64,000 nucleotides of DNA from Desulfococcus sp. 4484_241 (GTDB taxonomy: Bacteria > Desulfobacterota > Desulfobacteria > Desulfobacterales > Desulfosudaceae). The stretch covers positions 17,191 through 81,190 of the forward strand of contig MZGQ01000019.1 in NCBI GenBank assembly GCA_002085115.1, read 5' to 3'. The notes under the pieces are model-generated. The model was not told the origin of the DNA, did not search any database, and worked only from the letters and a program-made list of their open reading frames with translations. The translations under genes were made by a program, and so were the position numbers. Shown here piece after piece: positions 1-10,915 of this stretch; position 1 is the stretch's first letter, and every line of letters begins with the position of its first letter.

Positions 1-6
1 GTGACA

Positions 7-402
7 ATGAGGATTCTTATAGCCGAGGACGATTCAACTTCACGCAAAATGCTCAAGGCCGTGCTGGAAAAATCGGGATACGAGGTAGTCGAGGCTGCTG
101 ACGGTTCTGAGGCCTGGGAAATAAAGGTCGGCAGGCGTCTTGTCGAGGCAAGGGTAGCCCTGTCAGCCCGGATCAAGGAACTTGAACAGGCCCTCGAACA
201 TATAAAAACGCTCCAGGGCATACTCCCAATATGCTCCTACTGCAAAAAGATAAGGGATGACAAGGGCTACTGGGACCAGGTTGAGATCTACATCGGAAAA
301 CACTCTGATGCCATGTTCAGCCACAGCATATGCCCCGAATGCATGAAAAAGTTCTACCCCGAGCTGTGTGAAGAAAAAAATAATGATGATGAAAAAAAAT
401 GA
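7..402 (+). CDS. Response-regulator-like protein with internally deleted receiver domain, plus coiled coil and C-terminal LPICSYCKKIRDDKGYW cysteine motif
   Basis: N-terminus MRILIAEDDSTSRKML is receiver-like. The sequence then jumps from AWEI to KVGRRLVEAR, which normally follows the receiver, so the phosphoacceptor region is absent. ATG at 7 is preferred over GTG at 1. Confidence 0.75.
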   Translation: MRILIAEDDSTSRKMLKAVLEKSGYEVVEAADGSEAWEIKVGRRLVEARVALSARIKELEQALEHIKTLQGILPICSYCKKIRDDKGYWDQVEIYIGKHSDAMFSHSICPECMKKFYPELCEEKNNDDEKK

Positions 403-529
403 CGGGCCTGACAGGAAAATAGGGATATAGCTTTTGTGTTATGATTGACAATGGGGAGATCGCCTGTTATATTACACAAAAAAAATGTTAATGGCCCTAT
501 GATAAATTTAAAGACGGGAAAAGGGAAAG

Positions 530-1204
530 ATGCAGCGTTATAAATGGGCCGATCCACCATCCCGGACTGCATTTCCAATCGCCAGGCCGGGATATCCTTT
601 TATAGGGGCGGCGGCTTTTACAACAGCGGTTTTGGCGATAGCCGGGTTTTCGGCCGCAGCTGTCATAACACTTGTGATTACGGCGTTTGTCTGCTGGTTT
701 TTCAGGGATCCTGACCGTGTGACCCCTGACGAAAAAGGGGCTGTTGTCTCACCCGCAGACGGCAAGGTGGTGATCGCAGGCATAACCGGGGATAACCCGC
801 TTGGAGTTGAAAAATGCCTGAAGATAAGTGTGTTTATGTCTGTCCTCAACGTGCATGTAAACCGCGCGCCATGTTCCGGGGAAATAACAAAAATACTCTA
901 CTATCCCGGCAAATTTTTTTCTGCCAATCTTGACAAGGCGTCTGTTGAAAACGAGCACAACGCGGTTTTCATCCGTACGGCAGATGGAAAGGACGTATGT
1001 GTAGTCCAAATCGCAGGGCTTGTGGCAAGACGCATAATATGCAACGTTAACGAGGGAGACGAACTGGAACGGGGACAACGCTTCGGCATGATCTGTTTTG
1101 GCTCGAGGCTGGACCTTTACCTGCCGCCCGACGTCAGGCCAAATGTCTCGGTGGGAGACAGGGTGCGGGCCGGGTCATCTGTTCTGGCGTACATGGAAAT
1201 ATGA
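530..1204 (+). CDS. psd: Phosphatidylserine decarboxylase (short proenzyme type)
   Basis: PADGKVV, NVHVNR and FGSRLDLYLP motifs; adjacent to pssA. Confidence 0.92.
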   Translation: MQRYKWADPPSRTAFPIARPGYPFIGAAAFTTAVLAIAGFSAAAVITLVITAFVCWFFRDPDRVTPDEKGAVVSPADGKVVIAGITGDNPLGVEKCLKISVFMSVLNVHVNRAPCSGEITKILYYPGKFFSANLDKASVENEHNAVFIRTADGKDVCVVQIAGLVARRIICNVNEGDELERGQRFGMICFGSRLDLYLPPDVRPNVSVGDRVRAGSSVLAYMEI

Positions 1205-2052
1205 AAACAAGAAAAAGACACGACAAAGAACGTATGAGAAGGGGCGTGTATATACTGCCCAACCTGTTTACGACAATGAACCTGTTTGCAGGTTTTTTCG
1301 CCGTGCTGTCCGCGATAAACGGTAATTTTGAAAAAGCCTGCCTTTTTGTGATAGGCGGCATGGTGTGCGACATCCTGGACGGCAAAACAGCCAGATTAAC
1401 AAAAACAACAAGCCGGTTCGGGGTGGAGTATGATTCCCTGGCGGATCTCATCACATTCGGCCTTGCCCCTGGTATAATGGCATATCTTTGGACACTGAAA
1501 CAGTTCGGCAAACTCGGATGGCTGGCCGCCTTGCTGTTTTTGGCATGCGGCGCTCTCCGGCTGGCGCGGTTTAACACAAACGTGGACTCTGCAGACAGCG
1601 CGTTCTTCACAGGGCTTCCCATCCCAGGCGCGGCCGGCATGGTTGTTATGACGATTCTGTTTTCCATGCAACTGACCGGTGGCAACGCCCTTAACAGGGG
1701 CGTAGCAATAATCATATTGGTTGGCATGTTCACGCTTTCCTTTCTTATGGTAAGTTCGATACGCTACACCAGTTTCAAAAAAATGCCCTCTGTGCTGGTC
1801 AATGCAAGGCATTTCAACATCCTGGTGATCGCGGTTCTTTTAATGGTCCTGATAGTCCAGGAACCGGTTGTCACCCTGTTCATCCTTATACTGCTGTATG
1901 TTCTTTCCGGTCCGGTTATGTCTGTCCGGCTTTTCTTTGCCGGCAAAACACCGGCTGCGGAATACGATGAAGAAGAGGAAGAGATGGACGATCTGTCGCC
2001 AATTGGCTACGACCCGATGGACACGGATGAAGACAGAGTTTACCATACCTGA
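1201..2052 (+). CDS. pssA: CDP-diacylglycerol--serine O-phosphatidyltransferase
   Basis: PNLFTTMNLFAGFFAV start and CDP-alcohol phosphotransferase motif (CDILDGKTARLTKTTSRFGVEYDSLADLITFG); overlaps psd stop. Confidence 0.93.
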   Translation: MKTRKRHDKERMRRGVYILPNLFTTMNLFAGFFAVLSAINGNFEKACLFVIGGMVCDILDGKTARLTKTTSRFGVEYDSLADLITFGLAPGIMAYLWTLKQFGKLGWLAALLFLACGALRLARFNTNVDSADSAFFTGLPIPGAAGMVVMTILFSMQLTGGNALNRGVAIIILVGMFTLSFLMVSSIRYTSFKKMPSVLVNARHFNILVIAVLLMVLIVQEPVVTLFILILLYVLSGPVMSVRLFFAGKTPAAEYDEEEEEMDDLSPIGYDPMDTDEDRVYHT

Positions 2053-2162
2053 TCTCCAAGTAATATCCATCATATCCCAATAAAGTCCCTGCACCGGCCG
2101 AAATAACAGGCAGGTAACCGGACAACACTGTAAAATTCAAAATATGAAAAGAGAGGAGACCC

Positions 2163-3227
2163 ATGGGGAAAAGTTACAAAATAGCGGTAATACCGGGGGA
2201 CGGGACCGGCCCTGAAGTGATTGCAGAAGGGATAAAGGTCCTTGATGCCGCATCTGCAAAATTCGGCTTCACCCTGGAATACACCAATTACGACCTGGGA
2301 GGAAAACACTATAAGGCAACCGGCGAAATACTGGACGACGAAACGTTGGAAAAACTGAAAAAAGCCGATGCAATTTTTCTTGGGGCCATTGGTCACCCTG
2401 ATGTAAAACCGGGCATACTGGAAAAAGGGCTGCTGTTGAAGCTGCGATTTTCATGCGACCAGTATATCAATCTCAGGCCGGTCAGGCTATACGAGGGGGT
2501 AAACACTCCCCTCAAGGACAAGGGGCCTGATGATATAGATTTTACCGTCATAAGGGAAAACACGGAGGGGCTTTACGCGGGCGCCGGTGGGGTACTCAAA
2601 TACGGCACTCCTGACGAGGTCGCCATACAGGAATCGATTAACACCCGCAAGGGGGTTGAAAGGTGTATACGGTTTGCGTTTGAATATACCCGTCAACGCA
2701 ACAAACACAAAAAACTCACCCTGTGCGGCAAAACCAACGTGCTTACATATGCGTTCGACCTGTGGGAAAGAACGTTTAATGAGGTTGCCGGGGAATATCC
2801 TGATATTCAGACCGATTATGCTCACGTTGACGCTATTTGCATGTGGATGGTAAAAAACCCGGAATGGTTTGACGTTATAGTAACAGACAACATGTTCGGC
2901 GACATCATTACCGATCTTGGAGCCATGATCCAGGGTGGAATGGGCGTTGCCGCAGGAGGCAACATCAACCCTGAGGGGGTCTCCATGTTTGAACCGATAG
3001 GAGGATCAGCTCCGAAATATACCGGCAAGGGCGTCATAAACCCGATCGCTGCAATAATGGCCGGCAGCCTGATGCTTGCCCACATAGGTGAACAGGCCGG
3101 GGCAAAAGCCATAGAAGATGCTGTTATGAAAACCATTAAAAACGACATGAAAAGTGTGGAGGCCGGCAAGATGGGAATGAGTACAACCCAGGTAGGCGAT
3201 TGCGTGGCCTCATATATCAACGACTAA
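2163..3227 (+). CDS. leuB: 3-isopropylmalate dehydrogenase (isocitrate/isopropylmalate dehydrogenase family)
   Basis: [56 protein letters not shown]. Confidence 0.85.
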   Translation: MGKSYKIAVIPGDGTGPEVIAEGIKVLDAASAKFGFTLEYTNYDLGGKHYKATGEILDDETLEKLKKADAIFLGAIGHPDVKPGILEKGLLLKLRFSCDQYINLRPVRLYEGVNTPLKDKGPDDIDFTVIRENTEGLYAGAGGVLKYGTPDEVAIQESINTRKGVERCIRFAFEYTRQRNKHKKLTLCGKTNVLTYAFDLWERTFNEVAGEYPDIQTDYAHVDAICMWMVKNPEWFDVIVTDNMFGDIITDLGAMIQGGMGVAAGGNINPEGVSMFEPIGGSAPKYTGKGVINPIAAIMAGSLMLAHIGEQAGAKAIEDAVMKTIKNDMKSVEAGKMGMSTTQVGDCVASYIND

Positions 3228-3246
3228 ACTTAAAGAGAGGAAACAA

Positions 3247-4269
3247 ATGGCGGAAAAATCTTACAGTGTTGCGGTAGCGGGGGCAACCGGGCTCGTTGGG
3301 AGCCAGATGCTTGCATGCCTTGCTGAAAGGGATTTTCCGATAAAATCTATAAAGATGCTTGCATCGGCCAGGTCGGCGGGGCGCACGATTCAATTCAGGG
3401 GAGAATCCTTCACGGTCGAGGAACTGACCGAAAAATCGTTCAAAAACGTTGATATAGCGTTTTTCTCAGCAGGTGGCGCGGTAAGCAAAAAATTTGCTCC
3501 AATAGCCGCGGCTGACGGGTGTGTTGTGATAGACAATTCGAAAACCTGGCGGATGGATCCCGATATACCCCTTGTCGTGCCTGAAGTAAATCCGCATGCG
3601 GTCGCAGGTTATTCCAAAAAAGGAATCATCGCAAACCCCAACTGCTCAACCATCCAGATGGTAGTGGCCCTGGCCCCCATACACAGGAAGGCGGGTATAA
3701 AGCGAATAGTGGTCTCGACATACCAGGCTGTTTCAGGAACCGGCAAGGCTGCTGTCGACGAACTGATGGAGCAAAGCAGGGCTATACTCGAGTCACAGCC
3801 CATTGAAAAAAAGGTCTACCCCCACCAGATAGCATTCAACTGTCTTCCCCACATAGGATCGTTCCTTGAAACCGGATACACAGACGAAGAGATGAAAATG
3901 GTAAACGAAACCAGGAAAATCCTGGAGGATGACGGGATAGCCGTAAGCCCGACAACCATAAGGGTCCCTGTTTTTTACGGCCATTCCGAATCTGTCAACG
4001 TGGAGACAGTTAATCCCATAACACCCGACGAGGTGCGTTCGGTGCTTGAAAAAGCGCCCGGTGTCAAGGTGGTTGACAATCCGTCATCGAACATCTACCC
4101 CCTTGCCGTTGAAGCCGCAGGCAGGGACGAGACCTTTGTCGGAAGAATCCGCAAGGACACTTCCGTTGAAAACGGAATCGACATGTGGATCGTGGCGGAT
4201 AACATACGCAAGGGTGCAGCGACAAACGCAATACAGATAGGCGAAATTCTCATAAGAGACTACCTTTGA
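3247..4269 (+). CDS. asd: Aspartate-semialdehyde dehydrogenase
   Basis: GATGLVGSQML, NPNCSTIQMVVAL active-site motif, VFYGHSESVNVE. Confidence 0.95.
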   Translation: MAEKSYSVAVAGATGLVGSQMLACLAERDFPIKSIKMLASARSAGRTIQFRGESFTVEELTEKSFKNVDIAFFSAGGAVSKKFAPIAAADGCVVIDNSKTWRMDPDIPLVVPEVNPHAVAGYSKKGIIANPNCSTIQMVVALAPIHRKAGIKRIVVSTYQAVSGTGKAAVDELMEQSRAILESQPIEKKVYPHQIAFNCLPHIGSFLETGYTDEEMKMVNETRKILEDDGIAVSPTTIRVPVFYGHSESVNVETVNPITPDEVRSVLEKAPGVKVVDNPSSNIYPLAVEAAGRDETFVGRIRKDTSVENGIDMWIVADNIRKGAATNAIQIGEILIRDYL

Positions 4270-4303
4270 TTAAAGCCAAACATACATATAGCCCAAGAGA
4301 AAG

Positions 4304-4786
4304 ATGAGGAAGATATTGACAGAAACGATCCCGATAACCCGCCAGGGATATGAAAAGCTCAAAAAGGAGCTCGAACGGCTGAAAACCATTGATCGGCCCA
4401 GGAATATAAAGGCTATCGAGGAGGCGCGTGCCCACGGGGACCTCTCCGAGAATGCTGAATTTCATGCTGCCAAGGAGAGGCAGTCCTTTATCGAAGGCCG
4501 TATTAACGAGCTGGAACACAAGCTGGCAAACGCCAACATAATCGATCCGGAAAAACAGCCGAAAGAAAAAGCGGTTTTCGGGTGCACCGTCCTGCTGGAA
4601 AGCATTGACACCGGTGAAGAAGTGGAGTATCAACTAGTCGGCCCGGATGAATCGGATATAGAAAAAGGCCTGATTTCCGTCACGTCTCCACTGGGCAAGG
4701 CGATACTTGGCAAGGCACCGGGAGACGAAGTCCTGCTTCAGGCGCCGGGCGGGAAACGAAGCTATGAACTTGTAGAAATCAAATAG
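4304..4786 (+). CDS. greA: Transcription elongation factor GreA
   Basis: EARAHGDLSENAEFHAAKERQSFIEGRI and SPLGKAILGK motifs. Confidence 0.95.
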   Translation: MRKILTETIPITRQGYEKLKKELERLKTIDRPRNIKAIEEARAHGDLSENAEFHAAKERQSFIEGRINELEHKLANANIIDPEKQPKEKAVFGCTVLLESIDTGEEVEYQLVGPDESDIEKGLISVTSPLGKAILGKAPGDEVLLQAPGGKRSYELVEIK

Positions 4787-4799
4787 AGGGAGGAGCAAG

Positions 4800-5162
4800 G
4801 TGGCACGCATTACTGTAGAGGACTGTCTGAAAAAAGTCCCGTCGCGTTTCGAACTGGTACATCTGGCGGCGCAAAGGGTCAGGCAGATACGCGAAGGATC
4901 TGAATACCTGGTAAGCGCCCCGAAAAACGAAGACATAGTCATCGCCCTGCGTGAAATAGCGGCCGGTAAAGTAACCAAAGAGAGCATGTCCGAGATGCCT
5001 GAGAGCGGATTCTTTGACGCCGAGATCGAGGGTGCAGAAACCATCAGCCAGGACATAATAGACGAGATGGCGAAAAACATGGACAGTGGCGCTGAATTTA
5101 CAGGTGACGGCGTAAAAGAGATGGGCGAAAACATCGGGATCGACGATGAGGGCAACGAGTAG
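4800..5162 (+). CDS. rpoZ: DNA-directed RNA polymerase omega subunit with extended acidic C-terminus
   Basis: MARITVEDCLKKVPSRFELVHLAAQRVRQI; GTG start at 4800; downstream of greA. Confidence 0.9.
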   Translation: MARITVEDCLKKVPSRFELVHLAAQRVRQIREGSEYLVSAPKNEDIVIALREIAAGKVTKESMSEMPESGFFDAEIEGAETISQDIIDEMAKNMDSGAEFTGDGVKEMGENIGIDDEGNE

Positions 5163-5910
5163 GGATAGGGTAAACCTTTCCGACCTCCATTCGATCCCGG
5201 GCTACAAGGCTATAAACAGGGCCGCAGGCAAGGCTCAACAAAAATATGGCATGATATCCGACGGTGACAGGATCTGCGTCGGAGTTTCAGGCGGAAAAGA
5301 CAGCCTCACACTGTTCTGCCTTCTTAACGAACGCCTTCGAAGAATCCCTATAAACTACAGGATTTTTGCATGCTACATAGACCCCGGTTTTGACAACGGC
5401 TTTGCCAATGACCTTGAGAGGTTTTTTGCAGAAAACGGGTGGGAACTCAAAATCGAGCACTCAAACTGCGGGGTGGTTGCCCACAGCGAGGAGAACCGGG
5501 AAAACCCGTGTTTCCTGTGTTCCAGGCTTCGCAGAAAACGGCTGTTCGAGGTTTGTGCCGAGCTGGGCTGCAACAAGCTTGCACTGGGGCATCACAAGGA
5601 TGACATAATCGAATCGATGTTTATCAGCATGTTTTACTCGGGTGAAATGAGCCTCATGAAGCCTTTTTTGCCCATGTTCGGCGGTAAAGTAACGATTATC
5701 AGGCCGCTTGCCTTTGCTGACGAAAGCGACATAATACGGTTTTCAAAACATTCCGGATTCCCGTCGTTTAAAAACCCATGTCCATCGGCGGAAAACTCCA
5801 AACGAAGCGAAATAAAGAAGATGCTTGCAACACTGTACAAGGACAACCGGAAAGTGCGTGGCAATATTTTCAGGGCACTTGGAAACATAAAAAAGGATTA
5901 CCTGTTGTAA
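5146..5910 (+). CDS. ttcA: PP-loop ATPase, TtcA-like tRNA 2-thiocytidine biosynthesis protein
   Basis: GVSGGKDSLTL PP-loop, CFLCSRLRRK, LGHHKDDIIE; overlaps rpoZ. Confidence 0.8.
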   Translation: MRATSRDRVNLSDLHSIPGYKAINRAAGKAQQKYGMISDGDRICVGVSGGKDSLTLFCLLNERLRRIPINYRIFACYIDPGFDNGFANDLERFFAENGWELKIEHSNCGVVAHSEENRENPCFLCSRLRRKRLFEVCAELGCNKLALGHHKDDIIESMFISMFYSGEMSLMKPFLPMFGGKVTIIRPLAFADESDIIRFSKHSGFPSFKNPCPSAENSKRSEIKKMLATLYKDNRKVRGNIFRALGNIKKDYLL

Positions 5911-5997
5911 TAAATGGGAAGCAGGCATATATAAAAGGCGTCAAAAACATCATGGCCATACAATTCTTTTTGCCTGTTTGAATCGGATGCAAATACA

Positions 5998-6780
5998 ATG
6001 AAAGATGTTCAAAAAGAGCGGGATAACAGAAACATGCCAATCGACAAGGTCGGAGTAAAAAATCTCAAATATCCCATAAAGGTGCTTGACCGCGAAAAAG
6101 GCTGCCAACACACCGTGGGCACAATAAACATGTATGTCGATCTGCCGCATGAAAGCAAGGGAACACACATGAGCCGTTTCGTGGAGATGCTTCACATGCT
6201 GCAACCCGAGATATCCCCCAAGAGCTTCTCCATGATTCTGGACCAGATGAAAAAAGACCTTGATGCGGCGTCCGCACACATGGAGGTCACCTTCCCGTAC
6301 TTCATCGAAAAGCAGGCACCGGTCAGCCATACAAAAGGCTACATGGAATATTCATGCCGCCTCATAGGAACCTCAAGAGCTGATGGAAGCGTGGACCTGA
6401 TATCAGAGGTTACCGTGCCCATATCATCGGTATGTCCCTGTTCAAAAGAGATAAGCGACTACGGAGCTCACAACCAGAGAGGAGAGGCAAAACTGGCCAT
6501 ACGCTCAAAAAGATTCGTGTGGATAGAAGATATAATAAAGGTGGTAGAGAATGCTGCTTCATGCGATCTCTACTCGGTGCTTAAAAGGGTGGATGAAAAA
6601 TGGGTTACCGAAAAAGGTTACCAAAACCCCAAGTTTGTTGAAGACATTGTCCGGGACATAGCTGTGGCCCTTGAAAAGGACCCAAACATAACCTGGTTTT
6701 CCATAAGTGTCGAAAACTTCGAATCGATCCACAACCACAGCGCGTACGCCATGATCACCCGAGGAAATCCCGATGTTTAA
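5998..6780 (+). CDS. folE2: GTP cyclohydrolase FolE2 (type IB)
   Basis: TVPISSVCPCSKEISDYGAHNQRGEA metal-site motif and NFESIHNHSAYA. Start may be 6034 (MPIDKVGVKN). Confidence 0.92.
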   Translation: MKDVQKERDNRNMPIDKVGVKNLKYPIKVLDREKGCQHTVGTINMYVDLPHESKGTHMSRFVEMLHMLQPEISPKSFSMILDQMKKDLDAASAHMEVTFPYFIEKQAPVSHTKGYMEYSCRLIGTSRADGSVDLISEVTVPISSVCPCSKEISDYGAHNQRGEAKLAIRSKRFVWIEDIIKVVENAASCDLYSVLKRVDEKWVTEKGYQNPKFVEDIVRDIAVALEKDPNITWFSISVENFESIHNHSAYAMITRGNPDV

Positions 6781-6794
6781 TTCTCGCAGTCTAC

Positions 6795-8054
6795 TCATCG
6801 TGCATCCTGTCTTACGATTTCTCTTAACATAGGCCGTAGAGAATCAGCTCTTTTACCCGGTGAGTTTATCATAACAACATAGGCGTATCCTCTCCCATCC
6901 TCCCCCATGAAATATCCGGCCCTTGTGCTGACACCTTTTAACGTCCCGGTTTTGTAATATTCGTTTTGCGAAAAGCGCATAAGCCTACGATACGGATAGA
7001 ATATGTCAAGGGCCTTTATCATCATCCGCGCAGAAACACGGTTCCCCCTGGAAAGCCCCGATCCCTCCTTGATATGCATTCCCCGGATGGCCAGCGTATC
7101 TTGTACGTAACCTTTAACTGCTTTCACGCCCTTTGCAAGGTCGGCCGGCGGGCCGTAAACCTTTGCCCCGCAGACAAGGAGCAGCTGGTTTGCCGTGAAA
7201 TTGTTCGAATACCGCAACATCTTCCGTATCACATCCGTCACTCTGTTGTCTGAAACATAGCTGAAAACAAGCCTGTCCACGCCCTGATCCAGAGTGCCCG
7301 CCACTACATCACCATTAACACTGCAACCATGTTTACCCAGGAACCACTTAAACAGATGCCCCGCGTACAGCGCACCATCCAAAGAATCATTTATGAACAT
7401 CACCCTGCCCTGGGAAGGCCCCAGTTTTTCGATTCTGCGCAACGCAAACGGCAGCAGAGGTGTCTGGGGCTCGGCGGTTTCATAATGGCCGTTCACCCGC
7501 ACTACATTTACCGTGTTATAATTGGCGCACAGGGCTCCGTTCGGTGCGTCATAGGGTTGAATGGATCCCCGGGCCCGGCCCGGTATTGCGACAGGATCGG
7601 CAAAAAAAGAGTTATCCACCACGATGTTACCCACACCATGAAGAAAAACAGCCAGACTCGCTGCGGCCTTGTCGATATCCTCCGATACAAGGCATGGATC
7701 GCCATATCCCTTTACCAGAAGGTCTCCATTGGGGCGCCTGTAAAACTCGGTAACAAACCGGAAATCATCACCAAGTATGCTCAAGGCCGCAAGGCTTGTA
7801 ATGATCTTGAAAACAGAAGCAGGGATTAACAGTTCGTCGATATTTTCAGAAAACAGGATACGTCCGTCACCAAGTCTCTGCACAGCCGCGCTGCCGTGAA
7901 CTCCCAGCACGTTCCGCAGCTCTGCCCCGGCCCGGTTCTCCGCTGCCCATGCCCTTGTCCCGAAAAACATGGCCGCGCACACAAACGGCACAATAACAGT
8001 CTTGTTCAAACGTGACGCTTTTATACTCAAAAAAAACCCCACTTTGCCTGGCAT
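6795..8054 (-). CDS. dacB: D-alanyl-D-alanine carboxypeptidase/endopeptidase, PBP4 (S13) family
   Basis: SVFKIITSLAAL (SxxK), YSNNFTANQLL (SxN), KTGTLKGVSTRAGYF (KTG). Confidence 0.88.
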   Translation of the reverse strand: MPGKVGFFLSIKASRLNKTVIVPFVCAAMFFGTRAWAAENRAGAELRNVLGVHGSAAVQRLGDGRILFSENIDELLIPASVFKIITSLAALSILGDDFRFVTEFYRRPNGDLLVKGYGDPCLVSEDIDKAAASLAVFLHGVGNIVVDNSFFADPVAIPGRARGSIQPYDAPNGALCANYNTVNVVRVNGHYETAEPQTPLLPFALRRIEKLGPSQGRVMFINDSLDGALYAGHLFKWFLGKHGCSVNGDVVAGTLDQGVDRLVFSYVSDNRVTDVIRKMLRYSNNFTANQLLLVCGAKVYGPPADLAKGVKAVKGYVQDTLAIRGMHIKEGSGLSRGNRVSARMMIKALDIFYPYRRLMRFSQNEYYKTGTLKGVSTRAGYFMGEDGRGYAYVVMINSPGKRADSLRPMLREIVRQDAR

Positions 8055-8085
8055 CAGGGGAGAAAATCCACATAACCAGCCGGGC

Positions 8086-8415
8086 TCACAGCCCGTTTAT
8101 AATCCTGTAATACTCCCTGATGTTTTGAATGGAATCGAGCATCATGCCGAAAAGAAACCAGCTTGAGATGAGAATGACTATGGTCAGTCCGACCTTCCAT
8201 GCCGGTGTCATTCTTGGATGCCACCAGATAAACGGAAGCGCAAGCGGTCCGATGGAACACAGGGCAATAATAATGAACGACTTTTTAAAATACCAGGGCA
8301 GATCATCCCCGCCGGTCCTGCGCAGGCGGATGGAGTCGTCCAGGAATTCACCGCAGTGCTTGCACTTTATCGCCTCGTCCTGTATCTCCTCAGCGCAGAA
8401 AGGACACTTTTTCAT
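8086..8415 (-). CDS. Zinc-ribbon membrane protein
   Basis: [22 protein letters not shown] double CxxC plus two hydrophobic segments. Confidence 0.75.
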   Translation of the reverse strand: MKKCPFCAEEIQDEAIKCKHCGEFLDDSIRLRRTGGDDLPWYFKKSFIIIALCSIGPLALPFIWWHPRMTPAWKVGLTIVILISSWFLFGMMLDSIQNIREYYRIINGL

Positions 8416-8436
8416 GGCAGTTCTCCCGCATCTGCC

Positions 8437-9864
8437 CTATTCAGTAGAATTGTAAAAAGCCTCGTATGCCCTGGCGGTCATGTAGACATCTCCCTTGCTT
8501 GCTATCTCGAACGGCGAGTGCATAGAAAGCAGAGCCGGCCCGCAATCCACGACGTCCATCCCGTATTTTGCCAGGAACTTTGCTATGGTGCCGCCTCCGC
8601 CCTGGTCCACCTTTCCCAGTTCACCGGTCTGCCATACCACCCCTGCCTTGTTGAATATCCTGCGCACCTGGCCCACATACTCGGCACTGGCATCACTTGA
8701 GCCCGATTTTCCGCCTGAGCCGGTAAACTTGGTTATGCACACACCGTAGCCAAGCCTTGCGGCGTTCCGCTTCTCATGCACCTCCTGGTAATCGGGATCA
8801 AGGGCACCGTTTACATCAGCTGAAAGAGCCGCCGAAGCGGCGAGTGTTTTGCGAAGCGTTCTTTCATCAACCTTCCGGCCTGTCTTCTCAAAAAGATCGG
8901 CCACAAAATCCTCTATAAACCTTGATTTGGCACCGGTGTTGCCCTCGCTGCCTATCTCCTCCTTGTCGAAAAAAAGAGCTACAGCGGTTTTAGGCGGTTT
9001 TTTTGCGTCCGGCAAACTCTCAAGACTGGTATAGGCACAAACCCGGTCATCCTGGCCATAGGCTCCTATAAGGCTTTTGTCAAAACCGACATCCCTGGCC
9101 TTTCCGGCCGGCACCGCCTCAAACTCGGCACTGGCAAAATCCTCTTCAACAATGCCGTAACGGTCAAAAAGATATTTCAGAACAGCCAGCTTGAAACGGT
9201 CCCCGGTTTTCGGATCACAGGCAGGAAGAGTACCGGCGATGAGGTTAAGTTTCTCACCCTCAAACACCTCTGCAAGCCTCTTGTTGTTCTGAAGCTTTGC
9301 AGCAAGATGCGGAAGCAGATCGGCTATGGTTAAAACCGGGTCGGTATCGGCCTCTCCCATCTCGACATCTATCATCTTTCCATTGCTTGTGACCACCCGT
9401 CCGTATAAGGCCAGGGGCCTTGCCAGCCACTGGTACTTGCGTATCCCCCCATAGTAGTGGACCTTCAGCATTGCGATATCCACCTCTTCATAAAGTGGAT
9501 TTTGCTTGAGATCCAGCCTGGGCGAATCGATGTGGGATGCTATAATCCTGACCCCATCTTCAAGCGAATCCTTCCCTATTACTGCGGCGGCAATAACCTT
9601 GTTTCGGAAGACTTTGAAATATTTCCCCCTGCCGGCAGTTGCTCCGTCGATGTCGGAAAACCCCTTTTTTATAAGCCTGTCACGGATAAATTCCACAGCC
9701 CGGCGCTCTGTTTTCGCCGCATCCAGAAAAGCCATGTAACGGCGCGCGAAATCAAACGCCTTCTCCCAATCGGTCTGAGACAACCGGTCCCACACGAGAA
9801 CAGGCTCTTTTAAAACCTTTTTTGAAAAAGCCTTTGCCTCTTTTTGGGTCATCTTCTGTATCAT
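8437..9864 (-). CDS. M18 family aminopeptidase
   Basis: IIASHIDSPRLDLKQNPLYE, FFDKEEIGSEGNTGAKSRF, SMHSPFEIASKGDVYMTARAYEAF; ORF could start at 9897. Confidence 0.9.
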   Translation of the reverse strand: MIQKMTQKEAKAFSKKVLKEPVLVWDRLSQTDWEKAFDFARRYMAFLDAAKTERRAVEFIRDRLIKKGFSDIDGATAGRGKYFKVFRNKVIAAAVIGKDSLEDGVRIIASHIDSPRLDLKQNPLYEEVDIAMLKVHYYGGIRKYQWLARPLALYGRVVTSNGKMIDVEMGEADTDPVLTIADLLPHLAAKLQNNKRLAEVFEGEKLNLIAGTLPACDPKTGDRFKLAVLKYLFDRYGIVEEDFASAEFEAVPAGKARDVGFDKSLIGAYGQDDRVCAYTSLESLPDAKKPPKTAVALFFDKEEIGSEGNTGAKSRFIEDFVADLFEKTGRKVDERTLRKTLAASAALSADVNGALDPDYQEVHEKRNAARLGYGVCITKFTGSGGKSGSSDASAEYVGQVRRIFNKAGVVWQTGELGKVDQGGGGTIAKFLAKYGMDVVDCGPALLSMHSPFEIASKGDVYMTARAYEAFYNSTE

Positions 9865-9905
9865 CATTCTCTCCTTCAACCCGGTCAGATTAAACAAAGA
9901 ATATT

Positions 9906-10361
9906 CTATGAAGCATCAGATCCGGGACTGTCCACCACAAATGTCACAGGCCCGTCATTGACAAGCGCGACTTCCATCATTGCCCCGAACCTGCCGGTAG
10001 CAACACGGATCCCATGCCCCGAGACCGCGTTTACAAAATATTGGTAAAGTGTCTCGGCCTTATGCGGCTCTGCCGCACCGGTAAAGGAAGGACGCCTGCC
10101 TTTTCTGCAATCACCAAGCAGTGTAAACTGGGAAACGACCAGCATCTCTCCGCCTACGTCGATAAGCGAGCGGTTCATTTTGCCATCCCCGTCCTCGAAG
10201 ATCCTGAGGCCTGTGATCTTGTTGGCAAGAAAATCGGCGTCAGAAACATCGTCACCTTGCGCAACCCCGAGCAGCACAAGAAGACCGCGCCCTATTGCTC
10301 CTACCGTTTCTCCATCAACGGTTACGGAACTTTTCCTTACCCTCTGGATCACGGCACGCAT
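9906..10361 (-). CDS. dtd: D-aminoacyl-tRNA deacylase
   Basis: [45 protein letters not shown]-type and GPVTFVVDS motifs; upstream part of the ORF is not conserved-looking. Confidence 0.92.
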   Translation of the reverse strand: MRAVIQRVRKSSVTVDGETVGAIGRGLLVLLGVAQGDDVSDADFLANKITGLRIFEDGDGKMNRSLIDVGGEMLVVSQFTLLGDCRKGRRPSFTGAAEPHKAETLYQYFVNAVSGHGIRVATGRFGAMMEVALVNDGPVTFVVDSPGSDAS

Positions 10362-10443
10362 ACCATCTTCTCCGCAAGCAAAAATACAAACGTCAATGTG
10401 AACACAGCCAGCGTGACAGGTTTGTGTCAACGTGGGAAGTTTA

Positions 10444-10902
10444 TTACCCGTTTGAGACAAGCATCCCGATAGCCTGGAGGGCGAGGATGTAGCCGTTTTT
10501 GCCGAGCCCCGATATCTGCCCGGTAACAACTCCGCTTGTCAGGGATTTATGCCTGAATGGTTCACGCTTGTATATATTTGACAGGTGAACCTCGACCACA
10601 GGCAGCTCCAGCATAGCCAGAGCGTCCCTGATGGCTACGCTGGTATGGGTATAGGCTGCAGGATTTATCACAACACCGCTGTATTCTCCAAGGAGAGCAT
10701 CATGGATCTTTTCGACAATGGCTGATTCGCTGTTTGACTGAAAAGTTTCCACCTCGATACCACGGCTTTGGCCAAACTCGCGCAATTCACCGTCAATATC
10801 GGCAAGAGTCTCCCTGCCGTAAACCTCGGGCTCCCTTTTACCAAGCATGTCCAGGTTGGGACCATGTATCACAAGGACTTTAACGCCTGTTTCAACAGCC
10901 AT
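10444..10902 (-). CDS. aroQ: Type II 3-dehydroquinate dehydratase
   Basis: [56 protein letters not shown]. Confidence 0.94.
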   Translation of the reverse strand: MAVETGVKVLVIHGPNLDMLGKREPEVYGRETLADIDGELREFGQSRGIEVETFQSNSESAIVEKIHDALLGEYSGVVINPAAYTHTSVAIRDALAMLELPVVEVHLSNIYKREPFRHKSLTSGVVTGQISGLGKNGYILALQAIGMLVSNG

Positions 10903-10915
10903 TGCCGATCCCTCC

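Noticed and set aside
7329-7829. 166-aa plus-strand ORF
   Set aside because: Antisense to dacB (SxxK/SxN/KTG motifs present on the other strand).
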